64,000 nt of DNA. Source: Zelopaecilomyces penicillatus. Its lineage: Eukaryota > Ascomycota > Sordariomycetes > Hypocreales > Pseudodiploosporaceae. The notes under the pieces were generated by a model. It made no database searches. It saw only the letters and a program-made list of their open reading frames with translations, and was not told where the DNA came from. The translations under genes were made by a program, and so were the position numbers. Where the stretch lies: NCBI GenBank assembly GCA_005765155.1, contig VCCP01000008.1, positions 496,001 through 560,000 of the forward strand. Reading direction: 5' to 3'. Every line of letters begins with the position of its first letter. Within the stretch, counting starts at the first letter, position 1. Shown piece by piece: positions 36,700 to 47,539 of the stretch.

Positions 36700-38114
36700 A
36701 TGGCGTCGACCCCAATGGACATTGACATTGTTGATCGAGGCACGCCGTCGAATGGATCTTCGCTGAATATCCAGAGAACCCTTGGTGCGACCACGTCGGT
36801 GTCGAACCTGAACGATGTTATATCCACATTCCGACCAACCAAGGTGTGTGTGCTTGCCAATTTTTGACCTGCTCTTCGCACGGGGGAGGGATGCTGAAGA
36901 TGGAGTTGGAGAGGAGAAGGGGGGAGAAGGGAGGAAGGGAATTGTGAAACTGGCAGAGAGCTAATTGGATCTCTGTGGGACACCTTTTAGCTGCTGCGGC
37001 GCGATGATGTCAAGGATGTGCGGGCGCTCCCGCATGTGCTGTCCATTGACTACGACGATGAAGGCGAGCTTCTCATGGTTTCGGCCAGCGACGAGACGAT
37101 CCAGCTGTATAATGTCAAGGAGGGGCGTCACGACAAGAGCCTGCTGAGCAAAAAGTACGGCGTCAAGCTGGCCAAGTTCACGCACACGCGCTCCAGTATA
37201 ATCTACGCGAGCACCAAGCAGAACCGTGAATTGAGCCCCCACCTATGCGTCCCAGCTGCTGCTGCTTGGATTCTGGTATACTAATCATTGGTACTCCAGA
37301 TGCTATACGATACCTCGCAACACATGACAACTCTTTCATCCGCTACTTTGAGGGCCACGAAGCACCCGTTACCTCGCTCACTGTCCACCCTGGCAGCGAC
37401 AACTTCATCTCGTGCTCGCAGGATAACACCGTCCGCATATGGGATACCCAGACGAAGCACTGGCAAGGCCAGCTGTATCTCAAGTCACCTTTTCTCTCGG
37501 CCATTGACCCGTCGGGGATGGTGTTTGCGATCGGCTGCCCGACTAGCGGCTCGGTGCTGCTCTACGATATGCGCAACTACGACAAGGCACCCTTCGCTAC
37601 GATCGACGTGCTGGACAAGTGCCGCAGGGTGGATTCGCAGCACCTCATGAAAGGCTGGACGAAGCTTGAGTTCTCCAACGACGGAAAATCACTGCTCCTC
37701 GGCACAAAGGGCAACGGTCATTTCTTGTTGGACGCTTTTGAGGGCACCCTAAAGGCCTACCTGCACCGTCCGACAGGAGGTACCAAGCGCCTAGCTGCAG
37801 GCGAGGCTGCGGCGGTTGCGGCAGCGGCTAACGGTGCGTCGTCGACATCTGCCGCCGAAACGGCTGGTGGTGTGGAGAGCAGTGGAGACTGCTGCTTCGC
37901 GCCAGACGGGCGGTTCGTCCTCAGCGGCTGCGCGAAGCAAGACGTGCTGGTATGGGACACCCTGGCCCAGCCTCCCGAGAGTAAAGTTCTGGAACCGTCC
38001 TGGACGCTGTCTGATAAGAGAGAGGCAGCAGTACTGGCATTCAACCCACGCTTTAACTTTTTCGCAACGGCGGATCAGGATTTAGTTCTATGGCTGCCGG
38101 ATCCACTGGCTTGA
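36700..38114 (+). CDS. SWD2: WD40-repeat protein Swd2/WDR82 (COMPASS and CPF subunit)
   Basis: Subunit of the Set1/COMPASS histone H3K4 methyltransferase and, in yeast, of the cleavage and polyadenylation factor; nuclear. Three exons: 36700-36843, 36991-37225 and 37300-38114, giving 397 aa. Diagnostic WDR82-like segments are SKKYGVKLAKFTHTRSSIIYAS, RYLATHDNSFIRYFEGHEAPV (in pieces), FISCSQDNTVRIWDTQTKHWQG, FAIGCPTSGSVLLYDMRNYDKAPFA and LAFNPRFNFFATADQDLVLWLP, spread over about seven blades. An Ala-rich insertion (EAAAVAAAANGAS) near residue 290 lies between blades, longer than in yeast or human. The N-terminal 48 residues precede the first blade. The 74-nt second intron contains a TACTAATC branch sequence. 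Confidence 0.95.
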
Positions 38115-38859
38115 TGGAAAACCTTAAAGGCTTGAAATTGAGGAGGAATGTGAGATGAGAATGAGGGTTCTAGAAGAAAGGGGGGGCCGATTTGTATTCT
38201 TTTGGGTTTTGCGTGTACCACAAAAAGTATAGTTTGAAGAATGGGGAAATGGCGTCCTTTTCTTTCGGTTATTTTCTTTTTCGTTTCTTTCAATGCTTTG
38301 GACTGCAATATTGCTATATGGGAGAAGAGGACAACATGCGAAAACAATGGGAGGTGGTGCTGGTAGTAGTGGGCGGGGAGATTGGGAGAGAGGACACTGG
38401 AGATACCCCCATGGCCAGGGATGGCAAAATGCGGCTATAGTAGCAATAAACGGAGTTTTTGATGGATCTGGCCACGTGATGGATCATATTTGGCTTTTGC
38501 TCCCGAGTTGAAGATATTGTGTCTGTCGCTAGAGGCTCTGAAATGGGGAAAGGGATTTGGTTGAAAGGGTTAAGTAAGTTATCATGATGGTGATTTTGCC
38601 ATGTTGGTGTCTAGTTAAAATCTAACACACCCAGGAGTCAATTCGACATTATAAGATTAGAGCCTCTGACAAGTTTTAGAAGGATATTCATTATATCAGT
38701 TGAACCCCTAGTCTATCAGAAATATGGATAAATTACCCAACACACAAAACTAACTTGTAAATGAAATCTACTTCTGTTCGCCTTCAACTTGCCATGCTTG
38801 GGATTTCCAAGACCAGCAGCACCTAGAACATCTTTACAGTATCTTCTCAAATCCCAGCT
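38115..38859. other. convergent 3' flanks of SWD2 and esterase genes
   Basis: About 745 nt, AT-rich from 38580 to 38760, with no supported gene. Confidence 0.5.
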
Positions 38860-40932
38860 TCAAGACGAACTCGAGTGTGGATGTGAAGCACAACCAGGCT
38901 TTGAAGACCGAGCAGGAACATATCCACCCAACTTGGCAAACACCCCATCCCAAAACTCACACTCATCAAAGTCAAGCTTCTGCGAAACCATACCCTGCTC
39001 ACCCACATAGATACCCATGTCACTATGATCATCAAACTTTGGCCAGCTCTTCTGCGCTGTTGACGGGTTCCCATTAGCCGCCATGGCAGTCCACGCCCCA
39101 GCAAACTCTTTGCTAAGCGCTCTGTCACTCTGCGAGGCGTTGCACGTGCCGTTCCCCCAGGGCTGGTTATCCATGTTGCCGAACAGGAAGGGGATCTCGG
39201 CTGTATGTGTAGCGCCGAAGAAGTCTGAGAAGTCCGGGCCGGGAAAGGGCTTGCCGTCCTGCCAGAGCCAGGGGCAAGTGAGGGTGCGGTTGAAGCGGAA
39301 TGCGAAACCAGCGGAGCCTGCGGCAGAGGCGGCCCGGAGCAGCTTGTGGTTGTTGCAGATGAAGCCGGCGGTGGTGGCGATGTGTGTAAGGGCGCCGACG
39401 ACAGCAAAGGTAGTCGGGTCTGGGGAGTCAGTGCCAGAGTTGTTGAAGAGGGAGAGCGGGTAGTGCTTCAAGACATCGGGTGCGATGGATGGTCCGAATT
39501 CAGAGATGATGGAGGTGTAGTTGGCTTCGGTGAAACGCTCGCCGCGATTGATGAAGTCAAACGCGTAGGGGAGAACAAGCAGGGATGCGTCGTCGGAGGC
39601 TGTTGTTTTTCTCTGTGTGAGTTTTTGAAATTTTTGAAATTTAAGCGGAAAGGGGGACATGGTTTGTGGACTTACTGGATCCAGCAATGATGGGCACCTG
39701 CGAGCCGACCTTGAGAGCTTCCTGCTTGACAATCTTGCCGTCTAGGACGGTGGAACTGATAGTGGTCATTTTGGGAAGTTCGACGCCGATGATGCCAAGG
39801 ATACCGCCGTTGATGGCTGGGTCGTTGAGGGCTGGTGTTTTGCTGTAGGCGTCTCTGAGGGCATCGACGGGTTTGGATTGCAGGCATGCCAGCTATTTGA
39901 TCAGGGGTAGTTAGTTAAATGTACTCATTGCTAGTAAAGTGTATTCTCTGGTGAAGCATCGAAGGAGGTATAAGAGCGTAGTGGGACTGCAAAACTTACA
40001 TCCTTGGTGTCACAACCCAAAGTCTTTGCATAGCTCGTGGCCGTCAAATGGGCCGTCTTCAACGGCGTCAAGTCCTGGCCACCACCAGACTGCACCGCAA
40101 CGGCAGACACCAGACCCTTGGCCTCGGGCAGCGTCGAGACCACAAAGGAGTTGTCTCCGCCAGCGCTCTGTCCAAACAGCAAGACCTTGGCCGGGTCGCC
40201 ACCAAAGGAAGCGATGTTTTCCTTGACCCAGGTCAGCGCCGCGAGGTAGTCCTGAATAGCCATATTGCCACCAATGCCGGCGTCGGCAAGAGCAAGAAAA
40301 CCCAGCGGGCCGAGGCGGTAGTTGAAGGAGACGAGGATGGCGTTGTCGGCGGCGTTGCTGGCGAGGCTGCAGGCGTCGTACATGGGGAGAGTGAGGGCTC
40401 CGCCGAGGTTGGCGCCGCCGTAGGACCATACTTTGACGGGTAGGGCTGAGGAAGGCTTGGCGTGAGGTGGGACGTAGACGTCAAGATATAGACTGTAGTT
40501 GAATAAGTCTCTCTAGTCTCTCTTAGGGGACACTAAGAAATGGATGAAAAAGGGGGGGGGGGGGGGGGGGACATCTATATCTTACCAATCTTCTGAAGTT
40601 TGTGCACCTTCCACGTCAAAGGGACTCGGGAACTGCACACAAGCCGGTGGCGGTGTCGTCGCATTCAACATGCCCCCTGGATATTGACCACTAAATTTCT
40701 GAGGCGGCATGAAGCGCAAGCTGCTCACTGGGGGGTTTGCGTAAGGAATTCCCTGGAAGTGTCTGGTCTGCGAGTGAGGGCAAAGACCGCCCACAATGGT
40801 ACCCGCAGAGACATGAGCGACGAGTTGAGGATCGGTTGATGTTGATGTGGTTGTTGTTGTTGGTTTGGCGAATGCTGCGCTGCCTCCTCCTGAGACGGCA
40901 AGGACAGCCGTGAGGAAGGACTTGTGAAGCAT
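38860..40932 (-). CDS. secreted carboxylesterase-like protein with altered oxyanion motif
   Basis: Cholinesterase-like alpha/beta hydrolase. Four exons on the minus strand: 40932-40586, 40492-40000, 39892-39676 and 39599-38860, giving 598 aa. A signal peptide is at the start (MLHKSFLTAVLAV..AAFA), followed by a Thr/Ser-rich stretch. Family motifs: QGIPYANPPVSSLRF; EDCLYLDVYVPP across the first splice; FNYRLGPLGFL; nucleophile Ser at about 225 in FGQSAGGDNS; and the His motif in ATHTAEIPFLFGN. The usual HGGG oxyanion segment is replaced by SYGGANLGG, as in some fungal lineages of the family, so catalytic activity is likely but not certain. N-glycosylation sequons are present. The first intron contains a C19 tract (coding strand). 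Substrate is unknown. Confidence 0.92.
40552..40570. repeat. G19 homopolymer inside an intron
   Basis: Nineteen consecutive G on the plus strand, which is C19 in the transcript. It lies in intron 1 (40493-40585) of the carboxylesterase-like gene, only 15 nt from the splice donor side. Confidence 0.9.
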
Positions 40933-43161
40933 GGTGAGATTAGGTGAAGTTGTTCAAAATATTAGATTTAAGATGGTGTCGTGTCGTCTTAGTAGTTGGG
41001 CGTTATTACCGAGGCTGATAGAGAATGTTGAGTTCTCGCTTAGCTCGATGGAGTGCAGAGATGAGGATTCTGCTTGAGATGTTATAAAACTTCCCAAAGG
41101 ACGGGCTCTATTCGCCTTTATATAGAAACCCCAGCAGACACAAGGGGGGGTCTCAAGTTGTCACGATGCCATGATTCCAAGGCAAAACCTCCGTCGGATC
41201 CTTTCCCCTGGTAATGGTGGCTCAGACGGATGGATGGAAAAGAAACACGGCCTTGATAGTTGGAGATGCGTTTGCTTTCGATGCGAGCCTTGTCGCGCCG
41301 TGCCCTAAGCTGCGCGTGTTTAGGGTGGTGACAGACACGGCAACGGCTGCCGTGGAAATCTTGCTGGATCCGGGATCCTACAACAATCTAGCTGTGCCCA
41401 TTCTCTAATGTTCATCTATCCAGCATGGGGAGGTTCAATCTCGGCAACGTATGCCGAAGAGATGGGGTCAAAACAGGCCACCTAGGTAGGTTGTCTAGGG
41501 TTGAAGACTTGTCATGGCGCAGAGGGGGATCAGCACTAATTAAACAGCATTGTTGAAAAGAAAAGATACATGCCATAGTAAGGAAAAGCACAGGACAATC
41601 GCACCAATTCGGTGCTGTTCTCGATGTCCCCTTTGATGTCCAAGCCTCCCGTCTCGGCAGCTTCCGAAAGGGGATTGGCCATTCGAATTTCACGGGCACA
41701 CACCAATCAATGTACACGATTTGATTCGAGGCCCCCCCCCCTCTCCACACGCTAAGCCTATTTGTTGCTTTTCGTTCTCGTTTATCCAGACCCGACGACG
41801 ATCATCTCCACGCTGTACCTAAAACGCCCTCCGCTATCGTTTATGCCACCCTCTGTTCGAGAAAAGGATATCCTAGAAATGACGTTCCATAGGGCTGGGT
41901 GATGCCTTTCGTTCATTTGCGAAAGCCGCATAGTTTTCCGTTGTAATCTTTCTTCGTTTTCGTTCAAGTGAGGCGTTTTGCCTACTGTAGTTAAGCGAAC
42001 TTAAATCGCGTCCCTTCCAAAACACGGTGCAAATGATGTTCCGTTCAATTGGAGAAACTGGGTTTTGCAAGCCGACAAGTATGAGTAACACCACCATTAT
42101 TGTAAAAATACCCAGGGTAGCTAGATAGATCCCTGCAGCCTGATTTGATGGGGAGCTGTTGCCGCAATCTCGGAGACTCGGGTTCTTGTGTGTTCAGCCT
42201 TGGAGAAGACATGCTACCCTGGAGTAATTGTCTATGTAGAGGATTAATGAGGGAAAATCCATTTCGTCCGTATTTGTAGTACGGCAAGTCTTGTCTCAGC
42301 AAGCAACTGTTACTAATAAATTTAGGAAATGGCTTTTATGTCGCTTCGGTCTCTGTTTTCCCGTTCCTGGCAGACGCGATAGGTACCTTGACGTGCAGTG
42401 ATCCAACAAACAGCCACACCAAGCCTCCAAGTATCTACTTCAATGGACAATTATTTGCGAACCCGTTCATTCTGCCTTGACATAATATGCTGACGAATAT
42501 CACTTTATCATGTGCTCTAGTTTAACACGATAATTTTGTAATCTCCCCAGTTACCTTTCGTAAAAACGGTCTAGAGTTGTGCAACGAAGATGATTGAGGA
42601 ACCAAAGCTTCACTTTAGAATCATACAGGGCGAGTTTTCTCAGGAAATAACCAATTAATGGAGTGTCGGCAATACAACAGCAACTCGCACAAGGAATGTC
42701 ACAGCTTCCCATATATTCAGAGAGTCTAAATGACAAGGCGAATAAAGGCGTAGAATTAGCAAACACTGACTTGGCGTACTATAAATCCCTTTCCACCGCA
42801 TTGTCGGAAATAAAACTCCTGCGGCATTTGGTTCTTGGCTTGTTGGATGGAAAGCCACAGCATTATTTGTCCTAATTGAGTGCAATGGAGTTGAGGTCGC
42901 AATAACTGTTATGTGTGTGAGCATGAGCAAAAAGACTTGTCCCCGCCCCTGCCCCACCAAAAACCGTGCATCCCACCCTGCCACACCAGACATCATCCAT
43001 TCACCACTCTCCAAACCTCCAAACCTCCAAACCCCGAGAGCTCACTGCGCCCAACTCCTACGCCAGCGCATTACGACGGCGCCCTCCTCGGTCGACACCT
43101 GGCGACTCCCTCCCTCCATATATGGCGCGGCCGGCCCGATAGCATCATCAGCAGCAGCAGA
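40933..43161. other. intergenic region upstream of esterase and SRP9 genes
   Basis: About 2.2 kb between divergent genes. AT-rich from 41870 to 42880, GC-richer near the SRP9 start. ORFs of about 110-120 codons at 41412 and 42655 on the minus strand have no domain or splice support. Confidence 0.5.
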
Positions 43162-43860
43162 ATGACCTACTTCAAGACGAGCCAGGAATGGCTTGAGCAA
43201 TCTATCCTCCTGCTCGAGGCGCGACCAACTACCGTATGTCTCCTTTTCCTCCCCTCGCTCGGCGCTCATGTCTCCCGTTTGTTTGTTATGGGAGGATATA
43301 TCGGACTACGAGCAGCGATTGGTGGGCTCTGGAGTGGTAGTGGGAAAGAGGGCTAGATGTCGAATAGCCTCACTGTCTGGGGGTATACCAGCGCTCGAGA
43401 AGAACTAGGTTGAGAGGAGATGGAAGAGAGACGAGACAGAAACAGCTATACTGACATTACCTGGCCCGAAATGCAGACCCGAGTTACCACCAAATACTCC
43501 ATCAAGCCCGTCAAACTCCGCACCAAAACCAACACCGAAGGCGCAACCACATCCACCTCGACCACCCCCGCCGAACCGAAACCCGCGCGCGCCAGCCTCG
43601 TCATCAAGACGTACGACCCCGTCAGCGGAGTCACACTCAAGTACCGCACCACAAAGGCCGCCGAGGTCACTCGCCTCATCCACGCCTCCCTCGGTCGGCT
43701 GGGCCGCGCCCAGGCCGCCCTCCCAGATGTTCCCGAGGTGGCCATGCCGGATGCTGATGCCGCTCCGGCGGAGACAACGGGGGCGGTAGCAGGGGATACT
43801 ACTGCTGCTCCGCCGCCGCAGCAAAGTGGTGGTAAGAAGAAGAAAAAGGGAAAGAAATAG
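43162..43860 (+). CDS. SRP9: signal recognition particle 9 kDa subunit homologue (SRP9/Srp21)
   Basis: Alu-domain protein of the signal recognition particle; with SRP14 it binds 7SL RNA and retards elongation. Two exons, 43162-43233 and 43477-43860, separated by a 243-nt intron, give 151 aa. The start MTYFKTSQEWLEQSILLLEA and the strand TRVTTKYSIKP fit SRP9. VIKTYDPVSGVTLKYRTTKAAEVTRLI (in pieces) fits the second strand pair and C-terminal helix, where KYRTTKAAEV is the conserved core. As in other filamentous fungi, the protein is longer than mammalian SRP9, with a Pro/Ala-rich tail ending in a lysine cluster (GGKKKKKGKK) that may contact RNA. Confidence 0.9.
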
Positions 43861-44509
43861 AGGATGAGAAACGCTTCTGTTTTTCCCCCGACTTGACTAT
43901 GTTAGGAGGTTTATCTGGTTGTGAGCATTGCAGATTTAAGGAGCCACGGTCTACCATTAGAGGGAAAATTATGATTGTCGTCTATACAAAGAAATGCCCT
44001 GAATTAAGTCAATACTATTGCCAAGTGAGAACAATGTTGAGGTGGATGAGGTTGTTTGCGAGGTAGTGACACAACATATCTCAATTAGACAAACGCACTC
44101 TGACATTACAACCGTCACGTTCACAAATTTAGAGGCTAAAAGTAAGAACAAAGTATCAATTGTTATCGAATTACTCTCGAAACGTGCCATAGTATATCAT
44201 GATCCATCAAACACGTTCAATCGGATGTGAGGCTATTCCTCTTCCTGCTTAATAAACCAAACCGAATTATCCCAATCCTAATAAACGCCGTTCGGTATGA
44301 CCTCCCTTCCGTCTCAGTTACATACAACATATCGGTCATCTCAAAAAGCGTGAGAAGCCATGACAAAAAACCGCACCGGCCTAATCCAACCCGCGGACGG
44401 CGTCCTTTTTGCTAAACAAATGTACAAGACTGATTGCTCAGTAAGGGGGACAAAGGAAAAGAGGGGAAAAAGGGGTATCTTGGGGCTTAACTTGTGCTGC
44501 GATGACTGT
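43861..44509. other. convergent 3' flanks of SRP9 and RNR2
   Basis: About 650 nt, AT-rich, no supported gene. Confidence 0.5.
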
Positions 44510-45905
44510 TTAGAAGTCCTCGGTGAAGCAAAAGTCGCCCCCGTTTTCGCCCTTGGGCTCTTCCGATTCCTCGACCTTCTTGGTGCTGTTCATGACACCA
44601 GCCTTCTGGTAGTCAGCAACCCGCTTCTCGAAGAAGTTGGTCTTGCCACCCAGGGAAATGTTCTCCATGAAGTCGAAGGGGTTGGAAGACTTGTACACCT
44701 TCTCGTTGCCAAAGGCAACCAAGAGACGATCCGCGACGAACTCAATGTATTGCTTCATGAGGTTAGAGTTCATGCCGAGCAGGGCACAAGGCAGAGCCTC
44801 AGTCAAGAACTCCTGCTCAATAGCGACGGCATCAGTGATGATGTGGCGAATGATCTCCTTGCTGGCACGGTTGGTAAGGTGAGAGTGCAGCAGGCAAGCG
44901 AAATCAGTGTGGAGACCTTCGTCACGGGAGATGAGCTCGTTGGAGAAAGTCAAGCCAGGCATGAGACCACGCTTCTTGAGCCAGAAGATGGATGCGAAAG
45001 CACCGCTGAAGAAGATGCCCTCGACGGCAGCAAAAGCAACCAATCGCTGGGCAAAGGTAGAGTCCTTGTCTTGAATCCAGCGAATGGCCCAGTCGGCCTT
45101 TTTGCGGATACAGGGAATGGTGTCAATGGCATTGAAGAGGTATGTGCGCTGGGCCTGCTCCTTGATGTAGGTGTCAATCAACAGAGAGTAGGTCTCGGAG
45201 TGGATGTTCTCCATCATGATCTGGAAGCCGTAGAAGCATCGAGCCTCAGGGACTTGAACCTCGCCGCTGAAACGCTCAACAAGGTTCTCGTTGACAATGC
45301 CGTCTGAGGCAGCGAAGAAGGCCAGGATATGAGAGATGAAGTATTTCTCGTCATCATTCAGACGATTGTTCCAGTCATGAAGATCCTTGGAGAGATCAAT
45401 CTCCTCGGCGGTCCAGAAAGAAGCCTCAGCTTTCTTGTACATTTGCCAGATCTGTTTCAAGAAATGTTAGTCGAGGTAAAAAGAAATGTGGGGCTTCACT
45501 TTACGCGTTGCGACGCGTCACATACCTCATGGTACTTGATGGGGAACAGAACAAATCGCTGAGCGTTTTCACGCAGCAAGGGCTCGTCATCCAAGTCAGA
45601 CTTGGCAGCGGGGACAACAGCAGTCTCCTCGACCTTCTTGGTGACTTCGACGGGCTTGGATGTGACTTGCTCAGACAAAGCAGGTGCGGCAGCGTCATCG
45701 AAAGGCTTGTTCTCCTTGTCGGCGGCGTTGAAGTCGAGCTTCTTAATGGGTGACTCCATCTTGAAAGACTCAATCGCTGAAGCAGCCTGTGAAATGGTGA
45801 TTAGCATACCGCGTTAATTGACAATTGATGTGACCACCAAGACGTGACGTCCAGTTTGGTGGCGGGGCAACTCACCTGCTTGGAGGGGGTGATTTGTGTA
45901 GCCAT
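44510..45905 (-). CDS. RNR2: ribonucleoside-diphosphate reductase small subunit (R2)
   Basis: Di-iron/tyrosyl-radical subunit that with R1 reduces ribonucleotides for DNA synthesis. Three exons on the minus strand: 45905-45876 (MATQITPSKQ), 45786-45526 and 45451-44510, giving 410 aa. Iron ligands by alignment to mouse R2 spacing are Asp147 (FFAASDG), Glu178 and His181 (ENIH), Glu241 (VEGIFF), and Glu275 and His278 (DEGLH). The radical Tyr is 185 (HSETYSLL). The C-terminus ends FCFTEDF, the hydrophobic-acidic tail that docks to R1. The N-terminal 85 residues are variable and acidic, with a KKLDFN segment. All catalytic residues are present, so this is the active paralogue. ACGCGT elements lie upstream and in the second intron, consistent with G1/S control. 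A 315-codon plus-strand frame here is antisense shadow. Confidence 0.97.
45503..45518. promoter_or_regulatory. pair of ACGCGT (MCB) elements in RNR2 intron 2
   Basis: Two palindromic ACGCGT hexamers, at 45503-45508 and 45513-45518, separated by 4 nt (TGCG). They fall inside the second intron (45452-45525), just downstream of the donor. The hexamer is the MBF/Mbp1-type cell-cycle box in other fungi; activity here is inferred. Confidence 0.5.
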
Positions 45906-46094
45906 TGTGATCAGTCTCGAGTGTTATTCTGAGATGTACAGTAGAAGAGACAATGAGCACACAAGACAAGATTGTAATGGAATGGGGCTCGGGCTGTGAG
46001 TATGTGAGGCGTGATGGGGAGAGACGCATCTACTATTCACGGGTGGCACCAGAGGTATTTGTACGGGCATCGATGCGCTATCACGTGGAGCCAG

Positions 46095-46100
46095 ACGCGT
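46095..46100. promoter_or_regulatory. ACGCGT (MCB-type) box upstream of RNR2
   Basis: Hexamer in context CCAGACGCGTCAAAG, 190 nt upstream of the RNR2 start codon. In yeasts this sequence is bound by MBF to drive G1/S genes, including ribonucleotide reductase genes. Function here is inferred from sequence and position. Confidence 0.5.
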
Positions 46101-46390
46101 CAAAGACGTGTTTTTGGTGTCGTAGTGGGCCACTTAAGCTCCGTGTGGGAGGGTCTGTGGGAGGCTGGACAACCACACACACGCCCCAATTGCAACAGCA
46201 TGGTACAGCCGAGATACCCCTGGCTGGCCTAGCTGATCACGGCATGTTCGCCTTGCCAGGCCTGCCCTTCAGTGGTTCAGCCACGGCTTCAGGGGGGGAA
46301 CCTTCAACTGCTGTTGGCGCTGCAGCACTACTACAGCAGATGTACCCCGTACAATATGCAGCGCAGTACAGATCTACAGGGGGTGGTCAG

Positions 46391-46396
46391 ACGCGT
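46391..46396. promoter_or_regulatory. second ACGCGT (MCB-type) box upstream of RNR2
   Basis: Hexamer in context TCAGACGCGTGAAGG, 486 nt upstream of the RNR2 start codon. It shares the flanking AG with the proximal box (AGACGCGT). Confidence 0.45.
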
Positions 46397-47539
46397 GAAG
46401 GGTTCCTGTCGCGTCCAGGTATCCCGCTAACGTCACTCTAGCAGTTTTCTTGCCCGGCCATCCGTCCTTCTCCGTGCGAGCCTGCCCGCGGCTTGCAAAT
46501 GTTCATGAAAAGCCTGTTATCAATCAGCAAACAAAAGGCATGCTGCTCCACTCATTTCGCGTCAGTGTGGTGGGGGGGCGTGTGACTCTCGCAGATGCGT
46601 TCGTTCATGGCACAACCGCCGAGTGTTCGCAGCTCGGCAGACAGTAAAGCTCGGCGGGGCGGACTCGGAGATGGGCCACTGCGAAACTACGTCTGAGATC
46701 TGGAACGAGACCTCCCCCTATCGTTGGAGTATGACGGCCGCCGACGACAGGCACGAGTGAGCGTAGTCGTGGTTACCGGCAACGTGCCAAGGGAGAATTG
46801 ACTGACTGCTAATTACGACGGATCATTGCCTGGCGGTTCAGCCTGTTCTAGGTGTATGGACCCGTCAGCGCCGCCTGCTGTCACAGCAACCCTCACTTTT
46901 GCCTGTGCGCCAGCGACTCAGCGTGACGCAGCGCTGTAGAATTCGCCTTCGTGGTGGCACCGACGCAGGGATTCTGAAATTTCCATCGTCCTTTCGCTTG
47001 CCAGCAGGTGGTCCTTGCTTTGCGGGATGATTAATTGCTTGCAGTGCCTCTGGACTGTGCTTTTTCACGTTGCCCAGCAATCCGCTCATGGCTTGCCCAG
47101 ACCCATGTCCAAAATGTCTGTACTGTATCAAATGAGAGACTGCACTAGCATTCACTGAGCAACGGCGAGCCAGGCTTCCCTCGATTCATGCTGACCCAAG
47201 CATCAACTCATTCTTTCAAACCATTTGTCGTACGTAGTGGAGACGTCCCTTGATTTCAAATGCTGTTCGTGAACGTGTACTTCATAATTATTATATGCTA
47301 TTTATACATGTACAAATCAATTGTCATCATTGCAGTCGTGAGACAAATCATGGCCTCTTGCCCTCTCCAATCCGAATACCGCCTTTTCCAAGTCCCAAAC
47401 CATAGCGAAGAAAGCAACATTAAAATCAACCATTGAGCACTGCACTCTAAGAAACGGCAACTGGACATAATCTGTGCATAACATGAGGTCCTGCTCCTCA
47501 TAACTATTATTCTTGTTTATTTCTTTGGCAAGACGTCCT

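Larger units (their letters stand above)
45906..47539. other. RNR2 upstream region and DUF4112 3' flank
   Basis: About 1.6 kb. The half next to RNR2 contains two ACGCGT boxes. A 162-codon plus-strand frame (45953-46441) overlaps the promoter but has no domain and is probably chance. The rest, up to 47539, has no supported gene. Confidence 0.5.

Noticed and set aside
44360..45307. 315-codon plus-strand open frame over RNR2
   Set aside because: It is exactly antisense to the conserved R2 coding sequence, arises from its codon bias, and has no domain of its own.
45953..46441. 162-codon plus-strand frame upstream of RNR2
   Set aside because: Covers the RNR2 promoter with its ACGCGT boxes, has no domain, splice partner or typical codon pattern; most likely chance.
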